DNA of 64,000 nt from Actinomadura graeca (GCF_019175365.1 NZ_CP059572.1:744001-808000), one strand, 5' to 3'; positions 31,168-40,011 are shown, counted from the stretch's first letter. Notes: generated by a model not told the origin, from the letters alone. Made by a program: numbers and translations.

Positions 31168-32361
31168 CTAGGCGCCGAGGCCGGACTCGACGACCCCGGC
31201 GCCGTCGTGCCCGGCGGCCCGCTCGGACACGGTCTCGTACACCCTCAGCACGTCCCTGGCCACCGACGACCAGTCGTAGGCGCGGACGGCCGCGCGGGCC
31301 TCGGCCGACAGCTGCTTGCGCCGCGCGGGGTCGTCCAGGAGGTCGCCGGCGGCCGCCGCGAGGGCCTCGTGGTCACCGGCCGGGAACAGCGCCCCGGCCC
31401 GGCCGCCGAGCAGCACCCGGTCGAACGCCTCGATGTCGCTGGCCAGGATGGGGGCGCCCGCCGACATCGCCTCGGCGAGCACGATGCCGAAGCTCTCCCC
31501 GCCGGTGTTGGGGGCGACGAACACGTCCACCGAGTGGTAGGCGCGGACCTTGTCCTCCTCGCTGACCATGCCGAGGACGACGACGCGGTCGCGCAGCTCC
31601 GGCGGGATCCGCGCCACCGCGTCGTCGGCGTCGCCGGGCCCGGCGATCAGGAGCCGCAGGCGGGGACGGCTCCGGCCGAGGATCTCGAAGGCGCGCAGCA
31701 GGACGGGCAGCCCCTTGCGGGGCTCGTCCATGCGGCCGAGGAAGCCCAGCGCCCCGCCGTCGCCGGCGCCGGCGGGCCCGTCCGGGCCGCGCCCGTCGCC
31801 GCGCCCGGGCCAGCCGGGCAGCGGGTCGGCCATGGCGTACCGCTCGGTCGCCACGCCGTTGGGGATCAGCACGGCGTCGCCGCCGAGATGCTCGACGAGG
31901 GTGGTGCGGGCCGCCTCCGACACCGCGATGCGCCCGGTGATCTTCTCCAGGGCGCTCTGCAGGATCGGCGCGGTGACCGACACCACGCGGGACTTCTCGT
32001 AGGACGCGTGGAACGTGCCGACGATCGGCCCGTCGGCCGCCCAGCAGGCCAGCAGCCCCAGCGAGGGCGCCGCGGGCTCGTGGACGTGCAGGACGTCGAA
32101 CCGGCCCTCGTTGATCCAGCGGCGGACCCGTCCCGCCGACAGGAACCCGAACGCCAGCCGGGCGACGGAGCCGTTGTAGGGGACGGGCACGGCGCGCCCG
32201 GCCGAGACCACGTAGGGCGGGAGCTCGGCGTCGTCGTCGGCGGGCGTGATGACCGACACCCGGTGGCCGAGCGCGATCAGCGCCTCGGCCAGGTCGCGGA
32301 TGTGCTGCTGGACGCCCCCCGGGACGTTCCACGTGTAGGGGCAGACGATGCCGACCCTCAT
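31168..32361 (-). CDS. pimA: Phosphatidylinositol mannosyltransferase PimA-like (GT4)
   Basis: This is a 397-residue GT-B fold glycosyltransferase of family 4. MRVGIVCPYTWNVPGGVQQH at the N-terminus and the acceptor loop match PimA, which adds the first mannose to phosphatidylinositol. The nucleotide-sugar E-x7-E motif is seen in ESFGIVLAEAMSAGAPI. GFLGRMDEPRKGLPVLLRA starts the second domain. A Gly/Asp/Pro-rich insertion of about 20 residues precedes it. The specific function is supported by the overlap with an acyltransferase and pgsA in the order pgsA-patA-pimA. Confidence 0.9.
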   Translation of the reverse strand: MRVGIVCPYTWNVPGGVQQHIRDLAEALIALGHRVSVITPADDDAELPPYVVSAGRAVPVPYNGSVARLAFGFLSAGRVRRWINEGRFDVLHVHEPAAPSLGLLACWAADGPIVGTFHASYEKSRVVSVTAPILQSALEKITGRIAVSEAARTTLVEHLGGDAVLIPNGVATERYAMADPLPGWPGRGDGRGPDGPAGAGDGGALGFLGRMDEPRKGLPVLLRAFEILGRSRPRLRLLIAGPGDADDAVARIPPELRDRVVVLGMVSEEDKVRAYHSVDVFVAPNTGGESFGIVLAEAMSAGAPILASDIEAFDRVLLGGRAGALFPAGDHEALAAAAGDLLDDPARRKQLSAEARAAVRAYDWSSVARDVLRVYETVSERAAGHDGAGVVESGLGA

Positions 32362-33302
32362 CGGCCGCCCTCCGGAAGATCCTCCACCCAGACCTTCTGC
32401 AGCATGTGCCAGTCCTCCGGGTGGGCCGCGATGCCCTCCTCGAAGACGCGCGCCATCTCCTGGGTCATGGCCTGGATCCTCTCCTGTCTGACGCCCTCGT
32501 CAGGGACGGGGATCTCCTCGTGCACACGTGCCGCCCAGTACTCGCCCTCGTACCACAGTGTCACGGGGATCAGCGCGGCGCCCGTCTGGACCGCCAGGGC
32601 GGCCGCCACCGCGGGCATCCGGGCCGTCGCGCCGAAGAACTCGACGTCCACGCCGGTCGCGGTCAGGTCGCGGTCGACGACCAGGCACACCGGGCGCCCG
32701 GCGCGCAGCCGCCGCGCCATCAGCCCGAACGCGGACGCGCCCCGGTGGGCCAGGACCTCCATGCCGAGACCCTCGCGGAACTCCACGAACCGGTCGAACA
32801 GCGACTCGGGCCTGAGACGCTCGGCGACGGTGGTGAAGGGGTGGCCGTTGTGGACGAGCCAGGCGCCGGCGTGCTCGTAGTTGCCCATGTGGGGCAGGGC
32901 CAGGATCACGCCCCGGCCGGCGTCGAGGTTGGTGAAGATCTTCTTCTCGCCGGTGACCCGCATCCGGCCGAGGATCCGCTCCCGGTCGTACTCGGGGAGC
33001 CGGAAGACCTCCAGCCAGTAGCGGAAGTAGGACCGCAGCACCTTCTTGCTGAGGACGCGGACCTCATCGTCCACCCCCCGCTTGCCGAGGACCCGGCACA
33101 GGTTCCTCTCCAGCTGCCGGACGCCCGCCCCGTGCCGGTGCCAGGTCCGGTCGGCGAGCGCCGTGAACGCCAGCCGCGCCGCCCGCTCGGGCATCTTGCG
33201 GACGACCGTCCAGCCCAGCGCGTACGCGGCGTCCATGACCTCGTCGCGGAGCGGCACGGGCGGGCGGGGCGGCGCGGGCCCGGAGCCGCGCCGCGCGGTC
33301 AT
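32358..33302 (-). CDS. patA: Phosphatidylinositol mannoside acyltransferase PatA-like
   Basis: This 314-residue protein belongs to the LpxL/HtrB acyltransferase superfamily. It has the HX4E motif in LPHMGNYEHAG, the VCLVVDRDL stretch and WHMLQKVWVED at the C-terminus. Family members next to pimA transfer palmitoyl to the mannose of phosphatidylinositol mannosides at the inner membrane leaflet. The ATG at 33302 overlaps the pgsA stop, and its own stop overlaps the pimA ATG, each by four bases, so all three are coupled. Confidence 0.9.
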   Translation of the reverse strand: MTARRGSGPAPPRPPVPLRDEVMDAAYALGWTVVRKMPERAARLAFTALADRTWHRHGAGVRQLERNLCRVLGKRGVDDEVRVLSKKVLRSYFRYWLEVFRLPEYDRERILGRMRVTGEKKIFTNLDAGRGVILALPHMGNYEHAGAWLVHNGHPFTTVAERLRPESLFDRFVEFREGLGMEVLAHRGASAFGLMARRLRAGRPVCLVVDRDLTATGVDVEFFGATARMPAVAAALAVQTGAALIPVTLWYEGEYWAARVHEEIPVPDEGVRQERIQAMTQEMARVFEEGIAAHPEDWHMLQKVWVEDLPEGGR

Positions 33303-33943
33303 GGGCGCGGCTCCGCCGCGGGCTCGGAGGCGGCCTCGCGGCCGCGGTCGGCCTTCGCCTGGGCGTGGACGGCCGCGAACCGCTGCCCGACCGTGACCGT
33401 GCTGAGGGCCGCCAGCGCCCACAGGGCCAGCGCCAGGATGTACGGGACGCCCAGGCCGTCGAACCCGGCCGCCACCAGCGCGACGATCAGCCGCTCGGCC
33501 CGCTCGGCGATCCCCACGTCGCAGGTGTAGCCGAGCCCTTCCGCGCGGGCCTTGGCGTAGGAGACCACGACGCCCGACACCAGGCAGTAGAGGGCGACCG
33601 CGGCGAGCTGCTCCTGCCCGTCCCGGTAGAGCCCGATCATCAGGCCGGAGAAGATCGCGGCGTCGGCGACCCGGTCCATCGTGGAGTCCAGGAAGGCGCC
33701 GAACTTGGAGATCTTGCCGGTGACGCGGGCGACGGCACCGTCCAGCATGTCGAACAGCACGAACGCGGTGATCACCATCGTGCCCCAGAAGAACTCGCCC
33801 CGGGGGAAGAGCACGAGCGCGCCGGCGGCCACGCCGACCGTCCCGATCACGGTGATGGCGTTGGGCGAGACCCCGGTCCGCGCGACCGCCTGGCCGATGG
33901 GCGTCAGTACGCGCCCCAGCGCGGGCCTGATTCTGTTGAGCAT
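33299..33943 (-). CDS. pgsA: Phosphatidylinositol phosphate synthase (CDP-alcohol phosphatidyltransferase)
   Basis: This 214-residue integral membrane enzyme has the CDP-alcohol phosphotransferase signature D-G-x2-A-R-x8-G-x3-D-x3-D, seen in DGAVARVTGKISKFGAFLD followed by STMDR. About six helices are present. In this context it most likely makes phosphatidylinositol phosphate from CDP-diacylglycerol and inositol phosphate. The ATG at 33943 (MLNRIRPALG) is chosen because it matches the family N-terminus; the frame stays open to 34003. The tail is acidic and Ala/Pro-rich. Confidence 0.9.
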   Translation of the reverse strand: MLNRIRPALGRVLTPIGQAVARTGVSPNAITVIGTVGVAAGALVLFPRGEFFWGTMVITAFVLFDMLDGAVARVTGKISKFGAFLDSTMDRVADAAIFSGLMIGLYRDGQEQLAAVALYCLVSGVVVSYAKARAEGLGYTCDVGIAERAERLIVALVAAGFDGLGVPYILALALWALAALSTVTVGQRFAAVHAQAKADRGREAASEPAAEPRP

Positions 33944-34256
33944 CGCCGTCCGTTCTCGTGATGTCGGGTAGAGGCCCCCCGCGGGCTGCCGCAGCGCGCT
34001 CAATCGTAGTGCGCGCGCAGCCCAGAGGCGGTCAGGCCGGGTTCCGGTCGCGCGCGGGACGCGGAGATGACGGATGTTTGTCGTTCACCCCTTGTGATCC
34101 GGCCCGTCACGGGAAAGGGTGTTGACACGGGTGTGACGCCGGTCACGCACGTCGGAGGAGGTCGGCCGCCGCACTCGGACGTCAGGGCGGGCCCCGCCGG
34201 GCCCGGCCCCAGCCACACGCGGGCCTCCGCGGCGAGGCCCGTCCGAGGAGGTAGCC
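33944..34256. other. Divergent intergenic region pgsA / EF-G-like gene
   Basis: This 313-base gap holds a -10-like TACGAT near 34008-34013 for pgsA (minus strand), a CRP-type dyad at 34132-34147 and a TTGACA at 34122 (plus). A second imperfect dyad, GTGA-N9-TCAC, lies just before it (near 34095-34110). GAGGAGG lies 7 bases before the EF-G-like ATG. No coding sequence is seen in it. Confidence 0.5.
34132..34147. promoter_or_regulatory. CRP/FNR-type operator TGTGA-N6-TCACG
   Basis: TGTGA at 34132-34136, six bases, then TCACG at 34143-34147 agree in nine of ten positions with the CRP-family consensus TGTGA-N6-TCACA. It overlaps the candidate promoter upstream of the EF-G-like gene and is about 110 bases from its start. 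A regulator of the CRP family is not encoded in the window. Confidence 0.45.
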
Positions 34257-36422
34257 ATGGCGGACAAGGCAGGCCACCCGGGAGCCCCCGGCAGGGCACC
34301 GGAGGCCGGCGGGTGCGACAAGGTGCGCAATGTCGTACTGGTCGGCCATTCGGGGGCGGGCAAGACCACGCTGGCGGAGGCGCTGCTCGCCGCGACGGGC
34401 ACGGTTCAGCGGGCGGGGAAGGTGGAGGACGGCACGACCGTCAGCGACTTCGACGAGGTCGAGACGCGCCAGCAGCGCTCGGTCAACCTCGCGCTCGCGC
34501 CGTTCCAGTACGGGGACATCAAGGTCAACCTGATCGACACGCCGGGATACGCCGACTTCGTGGGCGACCTGCGGGCGGGGCTGCGCGCCGCCGACGCGGC
34601 CCTGTTCGTGATCTCGGCGGTGGACGGCATCGACGGGCTGACCCGGATGCTGTGGGAGGAGTGCGCGGCCGTCCGGATGCCGCGCGCGGTCGTCATCACC
34701 AAGATCGACCAGCAGCGCGGCGACTTCGACGACGTGGTGCTGACGTGCCAGGACGTCTTCGGCGAGGGCGTGGCCCCCCTGTACTTCCCGGTGAGCGGCG
34801 GCGACGGGCTGAAGGGCCTGATCGGGCTGCTGACCCAGCGCTGCCTCGACTACTCCACCGGCGAGCGCACCGAGTGCATGCCGGATCCGGAGTACCTGGA
34901 CCAGATCTCCGAGCAGCGCGCGTCGCTGATCGAGGGGATCATCCAGGAGAGCGAGGACGAGGGCCTCATGGACCGGTACCTGTCCGGTGAGGAGATCGAC
35001 GTCAAGGCGCTCGTCGCGGACCTGGAGACCGCGGTGGCGCGCGGCAGCTTCTACCCGGTGCTGGCCACGTCCGTCCCGCACGGGGACCATCCCGGCCCGG
35101 TCATCGGCATGCAGGAGCTGCTGGAGGTCATCGCGCAGGGGTTCCCGTCTCCGCTGGAGCACGGGATCCCGCCGGTGACACCGGTGAAGGGCGGGCCGCC
35201 GAAGACGATCTCCTGCGATCCGGAGGGCCCGCTGGTCGCCGAGGTCGTCAAGACCACCTCCGACCCCTATGTGGGGCGGATCTCGCTCGTCCGGGTGTTC
35301 TCCGGGACGCTGCGCCCCGACACCGTCGTGCACGTCTCCGGGCACGGCATGGAGGACCGCGGGCACGAGGACCACGACGTCGACGAGCGCGTCGGCGCCC
35401 TCACCTCGCCGCTCGGCAAGACCCAGCGGACCGTCTCGTCCTGCGCGGCGGGCGACGTCTGCGCGGTCGCCAAGCTGGCGCGCGCCGAGACCGGCGACAC
35501 CCTGTCCGACCCGTCCGCGCCGGTGGTGATGGCCCCCTGGTCGATGCCGGACCCGCTGCTGCCCGTCGCGATCCGGGCCAGGTCCAAGGCGGACGAGGAC
35601 AAGCTCAGCCAGGCCCTCGGGCGGCTCGTCGCCGAGGATCCGACGCTGCGGCTGGAGAACAACGCCGAGACCCGCCAGCTCGTCCTGTGGTGCATGGGCG
35701 AGGCCCACGCGGACGTGCTGATCGACCGTCTCCACGCCCGCTACGGCGTCGAGGTCGAGCGGATCGGCCTGCGGGTGCCGCTGCGGGAGACGTTCGGCGG
35801 GAACGCCAAGGGCCTCGGCCGGCACGTCAAGCAGAGCGGCGGGCACGGCCAGTACGGCATCTGCCACATCGACGTGGAGCCGCTGCCGTCCGGTGAGGGC
35901 TTCGAGTTCGTCGACAAGATCGTCGGCGGGGTGGTGCCGCGGCAGTTCATCCCCTCGGTCGAGAAGGGGCTCCGGCAGCAGATGGAGCGCGGCGTGTCGG
36001 CCGGTTACCCGCTCGTCGACATCAAGGTCACCCTGCACGACGGCAAGGCCCACTCGGTGGACTCCTCCGACATGGCCTTCCAGGCCGCGGGCGCGCTGGC
36101 GCTCAAGGACGCGGCGGGCTCGGTGCCGATCCTGCTGCTGGAGCCGGTCGACGAGGTGGCCGTGCTCATCGCCGACGAGTACGTGGGCGCGGTCATGTCC
36201 GACCTCACCTCCCGGCGCGGGCGCGTCCTCGGCTCCGAGGCCGTCCCCGGCGGCCGCACCATGATCAAGGCGGAGGTCCCCCAGCTGGAGATCATCCGCT
36301 ACGCGATCGACCTGCGCTCGATGTCCCAGGGCACGGGCACCTTCAACCGCTCCTTCCTCCGCTACGAACCGCTCCCCTCCCACCTGGCGGACAAGGTCGC
36401 CGCCGAGTCCAGGGACACCTAG
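34257..36422 (+). CDS. EF-G-like GTPase (second FusA-type protein)
   Basis: This 721-residue protein has the architecture of elongation factor G: a G domain with VGHSGAGKTTLAEALL (G1), LIDTPGYADF (G3) and VVITKIDQQ (G4, TKID rather than NKxD), then domains II to V with FGGNAKGLGRHVKQSGGHGQ and VGAVMSDLTSRRGRVLG. It resembles the actinobacterial FusA2 group rather than the main EF-G, whose gene normally sits with rpsL and rpsG. The role is unsettled; a ribosome-linked or stress function is possible. The ATG at 34257 has GAGGAGG upstream. A long hairpin follows the gene. Confidence 0.88.
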   Translation: MADKAGHPGAPGRAPEAGGCDKVRNVVLVGHSGAGKTTLAEALLAATGTVQRAGKVEDGTTVSDFDEVETRQQRSVNLALAPFQYGDIKVNLIDTPGYADFVGDLRAGLRAADAALFVISAVDGIDGLTRMLWEECAAVRMPRAVVITKIDQQRGDFDDVVLTCQDVFGEGVAPLYFPVSGGDGLKGLIGLLTQRCLDYSTGERTECMPDPEYLDQISEQRASLIEGIIQESEDEGLMDRYLSGEEIDVKALVADLETAVARGSFYPVLATSVPHGDHPGPVIGMQELLEVIAQGFPSPLEHGIPPVTPVKGGPPKTISCDPEGPLVAEVVKTTSDPYVGRISLVRVFSGTLRPDTVVHVSGHGMEDRGHEDHDVDERVGALTSPLGKTQRTVSSCAAGDVCAVAKLARAETGDTLSDPSAPVVMAPWSMPDPLLPVAIRARSKADEDKLSQALGRLVAEDPTLRLENNAETRQLVLWCMGEAHADVLIDRLHARYGVEVERIGLRVPLRETFGGNAKGLGRHVKQSGGHGQYGICHIDVEPLPSGEGFEFVDKIVGGVVPRQFIPSVEKGLRQQMERGVSAGYPLVDIKVTLHDGKAHSVDSSDMAFQAAGALALKDAAGSVPILLLEPVDEVAVLIADEYVGAVMSDLTSRRGRVLGSEAVPGGRTMIKAEVPQLEIIRYAIDLRSMSQGTGTFNRSFLRYEPLPSHLADKVAAESRDT

Positions 36423-36430
36423 CCCCGCGG

Positions 36431-36479
36431 ACACCGGGCCGGAACGGCCGGGTCCGGCCGGACCCTTCCGGCCTGGTGT
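36431..36479 (+). terminator. Long-stem terminator after the EF-G-like gene
   Basis: ACACC-G-GGCCGGAA (36431-36444) pairs with TTCCGGCC-T-GGTGT (36466-36479) to give a 14-bp stem with one G-T wobble. The loop contains the palindrome GGGTCCGGCCGGACCC. It starts 9 bases after the stop codon. There is no U-tract, but the stem is very stable. Confidence 0.75.
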
Positions 36480-36591
36480 TCCACGGCGGAATTCATCCTT
36501 TCGACACCCCGGCCTCATCCCAGAGGGTGAGCGCCGGTTCGACCCCCGGGGCGATCATCTTCGGGCCCCGCCGTGAAATTCTGGCTGGGCT

Positions 36592-37455
36592 ATGGAAGAC
36601 GCGGGGGAGGTGCGGCGGCCCGAGGAGCCCGGCCGCCGCCGGGTGGTCAGGAGGCTCGGCCTGGCCGCCGGGGGACTGCTGGCCGCCGGCGCCGGATTCG
36701 CCGCCGAGGAGGCGTGGCGCAGGCAGGACCCGCCGACGCCCGCGTCGGCGGCGTCGGTGGACTCCTGGCAGCCGCCCGGGAGCCAGGTCGACGTCGTGTG
36801 GACCGTCGACACCGCGCGGCGCCTCATCGCGCTGACCTTCGACGACGGGCCGATGGAGCGGTGGACGCCGCAGGCCCTCGACGCCCTGGACGCCGAGGGG
36901 GTCCCGGCGACGTTCTTCGTCGTCGGCAGCCGGCTCGCCCGCAACGCCGACCTGGTCAGGGGACGCCTGGACCGCCACGAGGTCGGCAACCACACCTGGC
37001 AGCACGACGACCTGTCGCGGATGAGCCACCGCAGCGCCTACCGCTCCATCCACCGCACCCACGAGGCGATCAGGCAGGTCACCGGCCGGGAGCCGCGGCT
37101 GCTGCGCCCGCCGTGGGGCCGGCTCGGCGGCACCACCCTGCACGTCGCCGCCGAGCACGGCTACGACATCGCGCTGTGGTCGCTGCTGGTGCAGGACCGC
37201 CGGTTCGGGGACGAGCCGTCCGAGCTCGTGGACACCGTCGTCGCCAACGCCCGGCCCGGCACGATCCTGCTCGCCCACGACGTCGGCGCGCCGAGCCGCA
37301 AGGTCGCCGTCCAGCAGCTGCCCGCCATGATCCGGGGCCTGCGGGCCCGGGGGTTCGAGTTCGTCACGGTGTCGCAGCTCCGGGAGGCGGGCTCGCGCGG
37401 CGGCGCCACGTCGGCGCGGCCGGTCGTCGCGCCGAAGCCGCAGAGGCGGCCCTAG
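36592..37455 (+). CDS. Tat-exported polysaccharide deacetylase (NodB family)
   Basis: This 287-residue protein has a twin-arginine signal (RRVVRRLGLAAGGLLAAGAG, residues 16-35), then a NodB deacetylase domain. Motif 1 is LTFDDGP, motif 2 is VGNHTWQHDDL with the two zinc histidines, motif 3 is LLRPPWG, and ILLAHDVG is motif 5. It probably removes N-acetyl groups from peptidoglycan or another envelope glycan outside the membrane. It starts about 170 bases after the EF-G-like gene. The C-terminal 20 residues are basic and Pro-rich. Confidence 0.88.
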   Translation: MEDAGEVRRPEEPGRRRVVRRLGLAAGGLLAAGAGFAAEEAWRRQDPPTPASAASVDSWQPPGSQVDVVWTVDTARRLIALTFDDGPMERWTPQALDALDAEGVPATFFVVGSRLARNADLVRGRLDRHEVGNHTWQHDDLSRMSHRSAYRSIHRTHEAIRQVTGREPRLLRPPWGRLGGTTLHVAAEHGYDIALWSLLVQDRRFGDEPSELVDTVVANARPGTILLAHDVGAPSRKVAVQQLPAMIRGLRARGFEFVTVSQLREAGSRGGATSARPVVAPKPQRRP

Positions 37456-37464
37456 GGTGGTGTG

Positions 37465-37920
37465 ATGCACTCTCCGGCCCTCCGCCTCGGCCCGCGCGCC
37501 AGGCTCTGGCGCTCCGCCGCGGCGGCGGCCGGGATCGGGGCGCTGCTCTGGACGAGCGCGTACGGGACCGACGACGACTTCCCGTTCGGGCCGATGACCC
37601 AGTTCGCGTTCTCGGTCGACAACGACGGCGGCGAGATCCACTCCCACTGGCTGGAGGCCGACACCGCGGCGGGCACGCACGTGAAGCTGTCCATGGACGC
37701 CGTGGGGTCCGGCATGAAGCGCGCCGAGATCGAGGGCCAGATGACCCGGCTCGCCCGCGACCCGTCCCTGCTGCAGGGCATCGCGGACGGGCAGCGCAGT
37801 CTGCATCCCGGGCGGCCTCGCCTGACCAGGATCTACATCGTGAAACAGGTCCAGACGTTGAAGCACGGCAAGGTGGTGTCCACCACCAGGACCAACCGCG
37901 TCGTCTGGGACGTGCGGTGA
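37465..37920 (+). CDS. Hypothetical membrane-anchored protein next to HTTM
   Basis: This 151-residue protein has a basic N-terminus, one hydrophobic segment (about residues 16-32, AAAAAGIGALLWTSAYG), and an extracytoplasmic domain with FGPMTQFAFSVDNDGGE and RIYIVKQVQTLKHGKVV. I recognise no family with certainty. Its stop overlaps the GTG of the HTTM gene (GTGA), so the two are co-translated and probably act together at the membrane. Either the ATG at 37465 or the GTG at 37462 could be the start; the ribosome-binding site is weak. Confidence 0.7.
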   Translation: MHSPALRLGPRARLWRSAAAAAGIGALLWTSAYGTDDDFPFGPMTQFAFSVDNDGGEIHSHWLEADTAAGTHVKLSMDAVGSGMKRAEIEGQMTRLARDPSLLQGIADGQRSLHPGRPRLTRIYIVKQVQTLKHGKVVSTTRTNRVVWDVR

Positions 37921-38873
37921 CCGCCGCCGCGACGCCGGAGGCGCCCCGTCCCGCCCTCGCCGCGGAGCCCGCCCCCGCGCCGCGCCGCACGCCCTGGGGC
38001 CGCTGGTGGTACGGGCCCGTGCCCCGCGCCCGGATCGCCTGGCTGCGGATCCTCGGGTACGGCTTCCTGCCGTTCGACATGCTGCTGCTGACCAGCAGTT
38101 CCATGGCGCACGCGCGGCTGCCCGCCGACCTGTACCAGCCGGTGCGGCTGGCGCGCTGGCTGCACCTGCCCGCGCCCACCCCCGGCGCCATGCACGCGTT
38201 GCTGGTGGTCACCATCGCGGCCGGGCTCGTCGCGGCCACCGGCCGGGTCCTGCCACGGCTGACGGGCTACGTCACCGCGTGCGGCTACCTGTGGTGGGTC
38301 ACCATCAGCATGTCGTACGGCAAGGTCGACCACGACCACCTGGCGCTCGTCATCGCGCTGTTCGTGCTGCCGGGCGTCGGGCGCGCCGGGATCGGTGACC
38401 GGCGCGGCTGCGAGGCGTCGGCGTGGTCGGTCCGCTGCGTCCAGGTCTCGGTGGTCGCCGCCTACTTCCTGTCGGCGTGGGCCAAGGTGCGCATCGGCGG
38501 GTTCCCCCAGTGGCAGAACGGCGCGACCGTCCAGTGGGCGCTGAGCCGCCGGGGCACGCCGTTCGGGCGGAGCTTCATCGGGTACCCGCTGCTGCTGAGG
38601 ATCAGCCAGTGGTTCATGTTCCTGGCGGAGGCCGCCTCGCCCGCCCTGCTGTTCCTGCGCGGCAGGCCGCTCTACCTGCTGGTGCTGTTCTTCGCCGGGT
38701 TCCACGCCGTCACGTACGCGCTGATGACGATCCACTTCCTGCCGCATGCGATCTGGCTGGCGGCGTTCCTGCCGCTGGAGCGGCTCACCGGGCTGCTGCC
38801 CGCACGCTGGCGCGGCCACGCCGCTGAACCGGCCTCGCAGCCGTCGGACGCCCCGCAGCCGCTGCCGGGCTGA
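37917..38873 (+). CDS. HTTM-domain membrane protein
   Basis: This 318-residue protein has about eight hydrophobic helices, with YLWWVTISMSYGKVDHDHLA and VVAAYFLSAWAKVRIGGF. These recall the HTTM (horizontally transferred transmembrane) domain of vitamin K-dependent gamma-carboxylases, but the large C-terminal lumenal domain is missing. The catalytic function is uncertain. The GTG at 37917 overlaps the previous stop. The DCC protein gene lies convergently 7 bases beyond the stop; HTTM and DCC proteins often occur together. Confidence 0.78.
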   Translation: MTAAATPEAPRPALAAEPAPAPRRTPWGRWWYGPVPRARIAWLRILGYGFLPFDMLLLTSSSMAHARLPADLYQPVRLARWLHLPAPTPGAMHALLVVTIAAGLVAATGRVLPRLTGYVTACGYLWWVTISMSYGKVDHDHLALVIALFVLPGVGRAGIGDRRGCEASAWSVRCVQVSVVAAYFLSAWAKVRIGGFPQWQNGATVQWALSRRGTPFGRSFIGYPLLLRISQWFMFLAEAASPALLFLRGRPLYLLVLFFAGFHAVTYALMTIHFLPHAIWLAAFLPLERLTGLLPARWRGHAAEPASQPSDAPQPLPG

Positions 38874-38880
38874 CCGGTGT

Positions 38881-39282
38881 TCAGTCCGCCGCGCCGGGCC
38901 GGCCCGCCGGCGGGAGCATGCAGGCGGCCGTGCCGCCCGGCATCCGGTGCCGGTTGTCCGCGACGAGCCGGTACACGAGGTGGGCCGCCCAGCTGACCGG
39001 CGGGACGCGCATCACGACGCCGGCCGCCCGCCAGAGGCCGCCCGCGTCGGTCAGCAGCCGCCCGATCGCCTCCGCGCCGCCGGAGACCCGCCCGGCCCGG
39101 TCGATCCACAGCACCTCGTGCCGGGCCCGCTCCGCCGTGGTGCCGAGCGCGTCGAGGTCGGCGAACTGGAAGGCGACGATCGTGGCGTCCACGGGGACCC
39201 GCCGCTCCAGGAACCGCACCGAGGACGTGCAGAACCCGCAGTCCCCGTCGTACACCAGCACGGGCCGCTCCCGCGTGGTCAT
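38881..39282 (-). CDS. DCC-family thiol-disulfide oxidoreductase
   Basis: This 133-residue protein starts with the family motif LVYDGDCGFCTSSVRFLE, in which the CGFC pair resembles a thioredoxin-type redox centre. Length is normal for the DCC (DxxCxxC) family. The redox partner is unknown. It is the neighbour of HIT upstream (34 bases) and of HTTM on the opposite strand, and may serve the HTTM membrane protein. Confidence 0.85.
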   Translation of the reverse strand: MTTRERPVLVYDGDCGFCTSSVRFLERRVPVDATIVAFQFADLDALGTTAERARHEVLWIDRAGRVSGGAEAIGRLLTDAGGLWRAAGVVMRVPPVSWAAHLVYRLVADNRHRMPGGTAACMLPPAGRPGAAD

Positions 39283-39316
39283 GATGTCCCCTCTCCGCGT
39301 CGCCGCCCGCGTCCGC

Positions 39317-39970
39317 TCACGCGTCCCTCCCGGGTTCGTCCTGGACGTCCTGGGGCCAGGCGTCGGCGAGCAGCTGCCGGGTGTCGCGCAGCAGCTGCGG
39401 GAGGACCTTGGTGTGCCCGACGACGGGCATGAAGTTGGTGTCGCCGCCCCAGCGCGGCACGACGTGCTGGTGCAGGTGCGCGGCGATGCCCGCGCCCGCC
39501 ACCAGGCCGAGGTTCATGCCGACGTTGAACCCCTGCGCGCCGCTGGCCTTGCGCAGCGCCGAAAGGGCCCGCTGGGTGAACACGGCCAGCTCTCGGTACT
39601 CCGGCCCGTCCAGGTCGGCGTAGTCGGCGACGTGCCGGTACGGGACGACCATGAGGTGCCCCGAGTTGTAGGGGTAGAGGTTCAGGACCGCGAACACCGA
39701 CGTGCCGCGCGCGACGACCAGGCCGTCCTCGTCGGACATCCCGGGGATCACGCAGAACGGGCAGCCCTCGCCCGCGCCCGCGCCGGTCGGCTTGTTCTCG
39801 CCCTTGATGTAGGCCATGCGGTGGGGGGTCCACAGCCGCTGGAAGTTGTCGGGCGCGCCCGCGCCGCCCCTGTGCTCCTCGAAGCGGGGGCCGCTCTCGT
39901 TCCCGGGGCCCGCCCCGGACGCGTCGTCGCGTCCCTCGTGGACAACGGGCTTCTCCGGCTCTGCGCTCAA
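39317..39970 (-). CDS. HIT-family nucleotide hydrolase/transferase
   Basis: This 217-residue protein has the histidine triad HLHQHVVPRWGGD near its C-terminal third, preceded by NLYPYNSGHLMVVPYRHV. The GCPFCVIPG motif suggests a zinc-binding pair of the actinobacterial Ap4A-phosphorylase-like HIT type. The gene normally adjoins pgsA in this group; here other genes lie between. The start is taken as TTG at 39970, because AAAGGAG lies 9 bases upstream and no ATG or GTG fits. A -10 box TATGCT lies at 40006-40011. Confidence 0.82.
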   Translation of the reverse strand: MSAEPEKPVVHEGRDDASGAGPGNESGPRFEEHRGGAGAPDNFQRLWTPHRMAYIKGENKPTGAGAGEGCPFCVIPGMSDEDGLVVARGTSVFAVLNLYPYNSGHLMVVPYRHVADYADLDGPEYRELAVFTQRALSALRKASGAQGFNVGMNLGLVAGAGIAAHLHQHVVPRWGGDTNFMPVVGHTKVLPQLLRDTRQLLADAWPQDVQDEPGRDA

Positions 39971-40005
39971 GGCGGCGGTCTCCTTTTGTTCACGGCCTGA
40001 CCAGC

Positions 40006-40011
40006 AGCATA
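40006..40011 (-). promoter_or_regulatory. -10 box of the HIT gene
   Basis: TATGCT on the minus strand lies about 36 bases upstream of the TTG start. The -35 region (TACAGG, spacer 18) is only fair. Confidence 0.45.

Noticed and set aside
34122..34127. TTGACA upstream of the EF-G-like gene
   Set aside because: The expected -10 position is GC-rich with no TA at the right place; only the CRP-type dyad is kept.
34182..36518. Long minus-strand open frame opposite the EF-G-like gene
   Set aside because: The plus strand holds a complete GTPase with all motifs; the minus frame is Arg/His/Val-rich noise.
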